64,000 nt of DNA from positions 248,001 to 312,000 of the forward strand of contig NZ_BOOF01000004.1 of the NCBI RefSeq assembly GCF_016863095.1. The letters are read 5' to 3'. Below the pieces are notes generated by a model, which was given only the letters and a program-made list of their open reading frames with translations, was not told the origin of the DNA and made no database searches. This DNA comes from Microbispora siamensis. GTDB lineage: Bacteria > Actinomycetota > Actinomycetes > Streptosporangiales > Streptosporangiaceae. The position numbers were made by a program, and so were the translations under genes. This document shows positions 58,007 through 64,000 of the stretch, one piece after another; position 1 is the first letter of the stretch; each line of letters opens with the position of its first letter.

Positions 58007-58831
58007 TCACGAGGCCAGCACGCCGAGGAGGTGGGCGACCTCCCGGGTGACCGCGTCGCGGCCCGCTTTGAGGTATTTGCGCGAGTCGACCACGGACGTG
58101 TCGGCGGTCAGGCGGTCGCGGACCGCCGCCGTGAACGCCTTGTTGAGATGGGTCGCGATGTTGATCTTCTTCATGCCGTGCCGTACGGCCGCCCGGATGG
58201 TCTCGTCCGGAACCCCGGAGGAGCCGTGCAGCACCAGCGGGACCGGGACGGCGGCGTGGAGCTCGGCGATCAGGCCGAGATCGAGGACCGCGTCCTTCGT
58301 CGTCATGGCGTGCGAGCTGCCGACCGCGACGGCCAGGGCGTCCACCCCGGTCCTCTCGACGTAGCGGGCCGCCTCATCCGGCCTGGTCCTGGCGCCCGGG
58401 GCGTGCACGCCGTCCTTGCCGCCGATCTCGCCGAGCTCCGCCTCCACCCACACGCCGCGCTCGTGGCACCAGCGCGCCACCTCGGCCGTGGCCGTCGCGT
58501 TGGCCTCGTGGTCCAGGGCGGACGCGTCGTACATCACCGAGCCGAGGCCGAGGCCGACGGCCTCCTCGATCAGGGATCTGTCGGTGGCGTGGTCGAGGTG
58601 CACGGCCACGGGAACGGCGGCGGCCCGGGCCAGGGCGAGCGACGCCAGCGCGACCGGGGCCAGCGCGCCGTGGTAGCGCACGCAGTTCTCGCTGATCTGC
58701 AGCACCACAGGGACGCCGGCGGTCTCGGCGCCCGCGACGATGGCCTCCGCGTGTTCGAGCTGGATCATGTTGAATGCGCCCACGCCCAGGGGCGCGTCGC
58801 GGATGATGTCGCCGATGCCGGCGAGGGGCAT
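58007..58831 (-). CDS. Class II ketose-bisphosphate aldolase (GatY/KbaY/Fba type)
   Basis: 274 residues. The zinc site appears as VPVAVHLDHATDRSLIEEAVGLG (Asp/His), VAVGSSHAMTTKD (His) and VPLVLHGSSGVPDE (His). EAELGEIGGKDGVH is the family Glu motif. It splits tagatose- or fructose-bisphosphate to dihydroxyacetone phosphate and glyceraldehyde 3-phosphate. It is the last gene of a unit SIS - PfkB kinase - aldolase, consistent with catabolism of an amino or keto sugar phosphate rather than central glycolysis. Confidence 0.92.
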   Translation of the reverse strand: MPLAGIGDIIRDAPLGVGAFNMIQLEHAEAIVAGAETAGVPVVLQISENCVRYHGALAPVALASLALARAAAVPVAVHLDHATDRSLIEEAVGLGLGSVMYDASALDHEANATATAEVARWCHERGVWVEAELGEIGGKDGVHAPGARTRPDEAARYVERTGVDALAVAVGSSHAMTTKDAVLDLGLIAELHAAVPVPLVLHGSSGVPDETIRAAVRHGMKKINIATHLNKAFTAAVRDRLTADTSVVDSRKYLKAGRDAVTREVAHLLGVLAS

Positions 58832-58852
58832 GGTGGGCCTCCGAAGGTCCGG

Positions 58853-59791
58853 TCAGGGGTGGTGGGGTTCGACGGTGATGCCGGGGTGGACGCGCCGGTA
58901 GACGCCGGGATCGAAGTCGCCCGCGACGGGGGCGGCGACGGCGGCGGCGCCGAGGGCGGCCGCCCGGCGGAGCCGTTCGGGCCACGGCGTGCCCTCCACC
59001 AGGCCGAGCGCGAGTCCGGCCACCAGCGCGTCTCCGGCGCCGGTCGGATTGCCCTCCACCCGGTAGGGCATGCGGGCCCGCCAGGTCCCCTCCGGGGTCG
59101 CGGCGAGCACACCGTCCGCCCCCAGTGAGACCACGACCGACCCGGCGCCCTCGTCCCTCAGGAACCGGGCCCCGGTGGCGACGTCCACCGTTTCCCCGCC
59201 GTCCGGGTCCAGGGCGCGGGCGAGCTCCTCGGCGTTGGGCTTGAGCACGGCGGGCCGCCCGGCGGGGGCGTGGCGCAGGGGAGCGCCGTCGGCGTCCACG
59301 ACGGCGGGGACGTCGTGCCGGGCGGCGACGGCGGCCAGCGTGGCGTAGAGGTCGGCGGGGACTCCGCGCGGGAGGCTCCCGGAGATCACCACGGCGGACG
59401 CCCGGCCGAGGACCCGCTCGTACGCGTCGAGGAACCGGGCCAGCTCCTCCGGGGCGACCAGCGGTCCTGGCTCGTTGAACAGCGTGGTCCGCCGGGCCGC
59501 GCGGACGGCGAGGGTGGTGCGGGTTTCCCCCGCGATGGGGGTGAAGGCGGCGGGGACGCCGGCCGCGGCCAGGTCGGCGAGCACGGCGTCGCCGGTCGGG
59601 CCGCCGGCCAGGCCGGTGGCGAGGACCTCGTGGCCGAGGGCGGTGAGGACGCGGGCCACGTTGACGCCCTTGCCGCCCGCCCTGCGGTGCACGGCGCGCA
59701 CGCGGTTGACGCCGTCCCAGTCGAGGTCGCCGACGCCGTAGGTGACGTCGAGCGCCGCGTTCAGCGTGACGGTGAGGATCACGCGGGTCAT
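58853..59791 (-). CDS. 1-phosphofructokinase / tagatose-6-phosphate kinase (PfkB family)
   Basis: 312 residues. ILTVTLNAALDVTY and HRRAGGKGVNVARVLTALGHEV are the LacC/FruK-type signature. AVLKPNAEELARAL and EGNPTGAGDALVAGLALG (catalytic Asp in GAGD) complete it. It phosphorylates a ketose phosphate to the bisphosphate used by the aldolase 21 bp downstream. Its ATG overlaps the stop of the SIS gene (ATGA). No PTS gene is adjacent, so the substrate phosphate must be produced elsewhere. Confidence 0.93.
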   Translation of the reverse strand: MTRVILTVTLNAALDVTYGVGDLDWDGVNRVRAVHRRAGGKGVNVARVLTALGHEVLATGLAGGPTGDAVLADLAAAGVPAAFTPIAGETRTTLAVRAARRTTLFNEPGPLVAPEELARFLDAYERVLGRASAVVISGSLPRGVPADLYATLAAVAARHDVPAVVDADGAPLRHAPAGRPAVLKPNAEELARALDPDGGETVDVATGARFLRDEGAGSVVVSLGADGVLAATPEGTWRARMPYRVEGNPTGAGDALVAGLALGLVEGTPWPERLRRAAALGAAAVAAPVAGDFDPGVYRRVHPGITVEPHHP

Positions 59792-60681
59792 GGCGATTCG
59801 GGGAGGATGACCGATCGGGTGAGGTGCGCCGGCGTGTCGGGGTCGAGACCGCGGGCGTGCGCCCTGGCGACCGCGAGCCGTTGCACCCGGACCAGCTCGG
59901 CCATGGGGTCGAGGCCGCCCTCCACGAACGTGGCTCCGGTGGCCTCCACCTCGCTCCGCAGGCCGCGCGGGACCGGGCCGAACGCCCACGTGACGCGTCC
60001 GGGCGCGGCGATGCTGATCGGGCCGTGGCGATACTCCATGGCGAGGTAGGCCTCCGTCCACGACTGCGAGGCCTCCCGCATCTTCAGCGCCGCCTCCCGC
60101 GCCAGGCCGTACGTCCAGCCGGTGCCGAGGAAGGAGAACTGCTCGGCGGCGACGAGGCCGGGGGGCAGCGGTTCGGCGAGCGCGCGCTCCGCGTCGGCGA
60201 TCGCCCCGGTGAGGTCCTCGCCGAGGTGCGCCCGCAGCATGGCGAGCTGCGCGGTGGCGAACCGCGTCTGCACGACCGACCGCTCGTCGGCGAAGTCGAG
60301 GACGACGACCTCGTCGGCGAGGGACATGACCGGCGTGTGCGGATCGGCGGTGACCGCGGCCGTCCGGGCCCGTTCCCCGCCCTGCTCACGGACGCGGCGG
60401 AGCAGGTCGAGCACCTCGGTCGTGGTGCCCGACCTGGTGAGCGCCAGCACCCGGTCGTACCGGCGGCCGATCGGGGCCTCGGAGGCGGGGAAGGCGTCGG
60501 TCTCGCCGTGCCCCGCGCCCTCGCGGAGCGCGGCGTACGCCTGGGCGATGAACCACGAGGTGCCGCAGCCGACGACCGCCACCCGCTCGCCTCTCGTCGG
60601 CAGGGCGCTGGAGGAGGACAGTCCGGCGGCTCGGCTCCAGCAGGCGGGCTGGGACGCGATCTCGGTCTCGGTGTGACTCAC
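59788..60681 (-). CDS. SIS-domain phosphosugar protein (AgaS/GlmS-isomerase type)
   Basis: 297 residues from GTG 60681 with SD GGAGGG (ATG 60699 is an alternative). Two SIS domains have VAVVGCGTSWFIAQAYAALRE, RVLALTRSGTTTEVLDLLRRVRE (~90-110) and FSFLGTGWTYGLAREAALKMREASQSWTEAYLAMEYRHGPISI. The GCGTS and EYRHGP motifs match GlmS-type isomerase and AgaS deaminase/ketosamine proteins without the glutaminase domain. It likely deaminates or isomerises an amino-sugar phosphate and hands a ketose phosphate to PfkB and aldolase. Confidence 0.92.
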   Translation of the reverse strand: MSHTETEIASQPACWSRAAGLSSSSALPTRGERVAVVGCGTSWFIAQAYAALREGAGHGETDAFPASEAPIGRRYDRVLALTRSGTTTEVLDLLRRVREQGGERARTAAVTADPHTPVMSLADEVVVLDFADERSVVQTRFATAQLAMLRAHLGEDLTGAIADAERALAEPLPPGLVAAEQFSFLGTGWTYGLAREAALKMREASQSWTEAYLAMEYRHGPISIAAPGRVTWAFGPVPRGLRSEVEATGATFVEGGLDPMAELVRVQRLAVARAHARGLDPDTPAHLTRSVILPESP

Positions 60682-60721
60682 GGGCCCTCCAGTGCTCATT
60701 GATGCAAGATTTGTAGCACTA

Positions 60722-60835
60722 TCGAGCAGATTCGAGCAATGGAGGACGGCGTATGGTCGTCGTGAACGCCGACCGACAAGGACGGGCGGCGACATGACAT
60801 GCGCGGAATCAGCGGATATCGCGCGAAATCGAGCA
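60722..60835. promoter_or_regulatory. TCGAGCA repeats, candidate DeoR operator
   Basis: Three TCGAGCA heptamers (60722-60728, 60732-60738, 60829-60835) lie in the divergent region between the SIS and GH4 genes. The first two are exactly 10 bp apart, one helical turn. DeoR proteins commonly bind short direct repeats. Confidence 0.5.
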
Positions 60836-60907
60836 TCGCCCGCTCATGGGATGCATGGGAGCATCGGGTGAAGTAGTCTTCGCGCACGTACCGGGCGGGA
60901 GGTGGGG

Positions 60908-62257
60908 ATGGCGCGCATCGTCTTCGTCGGCGTCGGGGACGTGGAGCTGACGCGCAGGGTGGTCTCCGATCTTCTCCTCGCCCCCTCGCTGCGGGGCGAA
61001 CTGGAGATCGTGCTGCACGACGAGAACCCCGGTCAGCTCGCGACGGCCGAGGCCCTGGTCCACGCGCTCGACGCCGAAGCCGGGTCGGTGGCGACGATCG
61101 TCACCTGCCCGAGCAGGCGCAGGGCGCTGGACGGCGCCGACTTCGTCGTCGGCCACATCGACGTGGGCGGGTTCGAGGCGACCCTGCGCGACTTCGAGAT
61201 CCCGCACAGGTACGGCCTGCGCCAGACGATCGGCGACACCATCGGCATCGGCGGCATCTTCCGCGGGCTGCGGACGATTCCGGTCTTCGTCGAGCTGGGC
61301 CGCGAGATGGCCGAGCTGTGCCCGGACGCCTGGCTGCTGAGCTGCAGCGACCCGATGGCGATGACGGGCTGGGCGGTGCAGGAGGCGACCGGTTTCACGC
61401 GGTTCGCCGGGGTGTGCCACGCCGTCTGCGACACCCACGCGTACCTGGCCGATCTGGTCGGCCGGGGGCTGGACGAGGTCACGTTCCTCAGCGCCGGCCT
61501 CAATCACCAGTCGTTCGTGCTGCGGTTCGAGGCCGAGGGCCGCTCGCTGTATCCCGACCTCGACGAGGTGCTCGATGCCGATCCCGAGCTGCGGCGGCAC
61601 GTGCGGGTGGAGCTCTACCGCCGGTTCGGTTACTTCCCGACGCAGTCGAGCGAGCACGCCGCCGAGTACGTCCCGTGGTTCATGCGGCACAGCGAGGAGA
61701 CCGCGCGCCTCGGGGTGCGGCCCGAGGAGTACCTGCGGCGGGTGGGCCACAGCCTGCACCTGTACGAGGAGACGCGGCGGGCGCTGTCGGCCGGCCGGTC
61801 GCTCCTGGTGCGCTGGCAGCACCAGGAGCCCGCGGCCGCCGCGCTCCTGGCCATGCTGACCGGCCAGGAGAAGGAGGTCTACGTCAACGTCCCCAACCAC
61901 GGGCTGATCGGCAACCTGCCCGAGGGCTGCTGCGTGGAGGTGCCCGCCCTGGTCGACGCCGACGGCGTCCACCCCCGGCCGGTGGGAGAGCTGCCCATCC
62001 AGCTCGTGGCGCTCAACCGCACGTTCCTCAACGTCGTCGAGCTGACCGTGCGCGCGGTGCTCGACGGCGACCGCAGGCACGTCCACCACGCCGCGATGCT
62101 CGACCCCAACACCGCCGCGACGTTGCCGCTGCCCGCGATCGAGGCGCTCTGCGACGAGCTGATCGAGGCGCACCGCGACCTGCTGCCGGAGGGCGTCCGC
62201 CCCGCTGAGAGCAGGGCCAGGAGCAGGGCCGGGAGCAGGGCCGGGAGCAGGCCATGA
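60908..62257 (+). CDS. Glycoside hydrolase family 4 (6-phospho-glycosidase type)
   Basis: 449 residues from ATG 60908 (SD GGGAGG). The GH4 layout begins with NAD site RIVFVGVGDVELTRRVVSDLL. Mid-domain motifs are QTIGDTIGIGGIFRGLRTIPVF, WLLSCSDPMAMTGW, GVCHAVCD (metal Cys/His) and SAGLNHQSFVLRF (metal His). The usual NPxxP segment reads CSDPM, a variant also differing from the partner gene (YTNPM). GH4 enzymes cleave through an NAD-dependent redox elimination. The 3' end has a 12-bp tandem repeat, and the stop overlaps the DeoR start. Confidence 0.9.
   Translation: MARIVFVGVGDVELTRRVVSDLLLAPSLRGELEIVLHDENPGQLATAEALVHALDAEAGSVATIVTCPSRRRALDGADFVVGHIDVGGFEATLRDFEIPHRYGLRQTIGDTIGIGGIFRGLRTIPVFVELGREMAELCPDAWLLSCSDPMAMTGWAVQEATGFTRFAGVCHAVCDTHAYLADLVGRGLDEVTFLSAGLNHQSFVLRFEAEGRSLYPDLDEVLDADPELRRHVRVELYRRFGYFPTQSSEHAAEYVPWFMRHSEETARLGVRPEEYLRRVGHSLHLYEETRRALSAGRSLLVRWQHQEPAAAALLAMLTGQEKEVYVNVPNHGLIGNLPEGCCVEVPALVDADGVHPRPVGELPIQLVALNRTFLNVVELTVRAVLDGDRRHVHHAAMLDPNTAATLPLPAIEALCDELIEAHRDLLPEGVRPAESRARSRAGSRAGSRP
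62214..62254 (+). repeat. 12-bp tandem repeat at the GH4 3' end
   Basis: About 3.5 units of AGCAGGGCCRGG encode an Arg/Ser/Ala/Gly tail (RSRAGSRAGSR) of the GH4 protein, right before the overlapping DeoR start. Confidence 0.85.
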
Positions 62258-63045
62258 CCGACTCCATGCCCACGGAGGTGCGGCGGGAGCGCATGCTCGG
62301 CATGCTCATGGAGCAGGAGTTCGCCCGGGTCGCCGAGCTCGCCGAGGCGTTCGGCGTCTCCAGCGTCACCGTACGCGCCGACCTGGACGCGCTGGAGGAG
62401 CAGGGCCGCATCCGCCGGGTCCGCGGCGGGGCCGTCGCGGCCGGGCCGCCGCGGCGCACCGAGCCGTCGTTCGAGCTGTCGCTCGGCACGGCGGCCGTGG
62501 AGAAGGCGCTGATCGCCAAGGCGGCGGCCCGGCTGGTCGGCTCGGGGGAGAGCGTGATGATGGGCGCGGGGACCACCACCGCCTACGTGGCCAGGGAGCT
62601 CGTCGCCAGGGCCGACCTCACCGAGGTCACCGTCTTCACCAACGGCCTGCGTACGGCGCTGGAACTGGAGCCCGCGCTGCCCCGCTTCGCCGTCGTCGTG
62701 ACCGGGGGGAGCCTGCGCCGTCAGCAGCACTCCCTGGTCGATCCGCTCGGCGGCAAGGCCATCGAGGGCATCCGGGTGGACACGGTCTTCATCGGCTGCG
62801 GCGGCGTTCACCCCGACGTCGGGATCACCAACGTGAACCTGCCCGACGCGGAGATGAAGCAGCGCATGCTGCGGGCGGCCGGCCGCCGCATCGTGGTCGC
62901 CGACTCCTCCAAGCTCGGGGCGATCGGGATGGCGCCGATCTGCCCGCTGTCGGAGATCGACCTGCTCATCACGGGGGAGCCGGCCGACCCGGCCACGGTG
63001 GCCGTGCTCCGCGATCGCGGCCTCAAGGTGGAGATCGCGGCCTGA
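62254..63045 (+). CDS. DeoR-family regulator, second
   Basis: 263 residues, ATG overlapping the GH4 stop (ATGA). The HTH is RRERMLGMLMEQEFARVAELAEAFGVSSVTVRADLDALEEQGRIRRVRGG. The sensor domain has ESVMMGAGTTTAYVARELV and IVVADSSKLGAIGMAPICPL. It is co-transcribed with the GH4 gene and probably responds to its phosphosugar product. It lies tail to tail with a second GH4 gene (31 bp). Confidence 0.93.
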   Translation: MTDSMPTEVRRERMLGMLMEQEFARVAELAEAFGVSSVTVRADLDALEEQGRIRRVRGGAVAAGPPRRTEPSFELSLGTAAVEKALIAKAAARLVGSGESVMMGAGTTTAYVARELVARADLTEVTVFTNGLRTALELEPALPRFAVVVTGGSLRRQQHSLVDPLGGKAIEGIRVDTVFIGCGGVHPDVGITNVNLPDAEMKQRMLRAAGRRIVVADSSKLGAIGMAPICPLSEIDLLITGEPADPATVAVLRDRGLKVEIAA

Positions 63046-63076
63046 AGGTGGAGTTCGCAGCTTGGAGGAACGGCCG

Positions 63077-64000
63077 TCAGCCGGCGAGCGTCGCGCGCAG
63101 CGCCTCGGGAAGCAGGTCGCCGTGCGCCCGGGTCAGGTCGTCGCACAGCCGCCAGATGTCCTCGAGCGACAGCGTCGCCGACGTGTTCGGGTCCACCATC
63201 ATGGCGTGCCGCACGTGTTCCGGCCGTCCCTCCAGCGCGGCCCGCACGGTCAGCTCGTTGACGTTGACGTACGCCCGGTTGAGCGCGGCGCACTGCGGCG
63301 GGAGTGCGCCGATCCGGGTGGGCAGCACTCCGGTGGCGTCCACCGCGCACGGCACCTCGACCACGCACCCGGGCGGCAGGTTGGCGATCAGCCCGTCGTT
63401 GACGACGTTGCCGTAGACCACGCGCGGGGTGCCGGTCACGACGCTGTGGATGATCTGCGGGGCGTACTCGCCGGTGCCCTCCACGGGCAGCCCCCCGCCG
63501 TGCCGTACGGCGTCGCGGGTGCGCTTGTACTCGCGCACGTTCTCCTCGCTGATCCGCACGTACTCGCCCACCGGGATGCGCAGCCGGTCGATCTCGTCGT
63601 CGTGCCGCAGCAGCCAGGGCAGATACTCGGCCGAGTGCTCGCTGGTCTCGGTCGGATAGTGGCCCAGGCGCCGGTACATCTCCACCCGCACCCGGCGGCG
63701 CAGCTCCGGGTCGCGCGCGATGGCGTCGTCCAGCCGCTCGTACAGGTTCTCGCCGTCTCGCTCGAACCGCAGCACCCACGCCTGGTGGTTCACCCCCGCC
63801 GCCAGGTACGCGACCTCCTCGTACGGCACGGCCACCAGGTCGGCCAGCCCCCGCATGGTCCAGTACACGGAATGGCACAGGCCGACGACGTTGCGCACCT
63901 TGCCGCTGAGATACCAGACGTTCATGGCCATCGGGTTGGTGTAGTTGAGCAGCAGGGCGTCGGGGCAGACGGCGGCCATGTCGGCCGCGAGGGCGTCCAG
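63077..64000 (-). CDS. Glycoside hydrolase family 4, second (5' end outside window)
   Basis: 308 C-terminal residues are seen; the frame runs through the window edge. LLLNYTNPMAMNVWYLSG, GLCHSVYWTMRGLADL and AAGVNHQAWVLRFERDGEN are the canonical GH4 motifs, better conserved than in the 60908 gene. A C-terminal region follows with TETSEHSAEYLPWLLRHDDE. It probably cleaves 6-phospho-alpha-glycosides or alpha-galactosides, and specificity is not predictable. The two GH4 genes flanking a DeoR gene suggest a shared regulon. Confidence 0.93.
   Translation of the reverse strand: MDALAADMAAVCPDALLLNYTNPMAMNVWYLSGKVRNVVGLCHSVYWTMRGLADLVAVPYEEVAYLAAGVNHQAWVLRFERDGENLYERLDDAIARDPELRRRVRVEMYRRLGHYPTETSEHSAEYLPWLLRHDDEIDRLRIPVGEYVRISEENVREYKRTRDAVRHGGGLPVEGTGEYAPQIIHSVVTGTPRVVYGNVVNDGLIANLPPGCVVEVPCAVDATGVLPTRIGALPPQCAALNRAYVNVNELTVRAALEGRPEHVRHAMMVDPNTSATLSLEDIWRLCDDLTRAHGDLLPEALRATLAG

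Noticed and set aside
1-64000. CRISPR array, insertion sequence, integrase or rRNA operon
   Set aside because: I looked for regularly spaced repeats, transposase DDE or tyrosine-recombinase motifs and rRNA signatures and saw none; short tandem repeats present lack spacers.

Overview
The window is bacterial chromosomal DNA of very high G+C with dense bidirectional genes, many GTG starts, frequent ATGA/GTGA overlaps and a strong gtacgg codon habit. Several families point to a filamentous actinomycete: MsiK-less CUT1 sugar operons, an F420-type luciferase-like oxidoreductase, DUF6131, DUF6328 and DUF5937 proteins, a 13E12-type HNH protein, and many LacI, IclR, DeoR and WYL regulators. A relative of the Streptosporangiaceae (Nonomuraea, Streptosporangium, Microbispora) is my inference. 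There is no rRNA, CRISPR array, insertion sequence or integrase. The first gene (TetR) and the last (family 4 glycosidase) run off the window.

Layout. 1-5.7 kb: TetR tail, aldo/keto reductase, an internally duplicated secreted pentapeptide-repeat protein, MerR regulator, ABC exporter. 5.8-12.5 kb: a CUT1 sugar importer (binding protein and two permeases) headed by an 18-bp palindrome whose 12-bp core recurs before a LacI gene 6.6 kb away; an ArsR-type regulator and a drug-type MFS gene lie between. 12.5-21.7 kb: IclR/NimT-type MFS pair, LuxR/cupin pair, Uma2 protein, a coupled amidohydrolase and cysteine dioxygenase pair, a two-component system, OsmC. 21.7-23.0 kb: an almost gene-free stretch with a hairpin-rich candidate structured RNA, short tandem repeats and a leader peptide before a secreted cell-wall-type protein.

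23.7-30.2 kb is the most accessory-looking part. A tRNA-Lys(CTT) gene is followed by a long gene-poor stretch, a DUF222-HNH protein, a 30-bp tandem repeat, and a 1,021-residue SF1 helicase fused to a PLD nuclease and a DUF5710-like tail. That architecture resembles type II Mokosh anti-phage defence. A second identical tRNA-Lys gene with nearly the same terminator lies 30.7 kb downstream.

30.4-40.1 kb: NhaA, cytochrome P450, aldose epimerase, an anti-sigma-type ATPase behind a perfect CebR/CelR-type operator, shikimate kinase, small stress-type proteins, and a WYL regulator divergent from a UvrA-like ATPase. 40.2-49.3 kb: an ADP-heptose and glycan locus (transketolase, SDR, membrane protein, HldE, two GT9 and one GT4 glycosyltransferase, with an embedded topoisomerase IB). 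49.6-57 kb: small stress-type genes, some with SigB-like promoters. 57-64 kb: a phosphosugar catabolic island (DeoR, class II aldolase, PfkB kinase, SIS protein, two GH4 glycosidases, second DeoR).

A recurring oddity is a mini-ORF reading MSERSE...EPPGExVA whose stop codon overlaps the ATG of the next gene. It occurs twice, once as a 27-codon and once as a 13-codon version.
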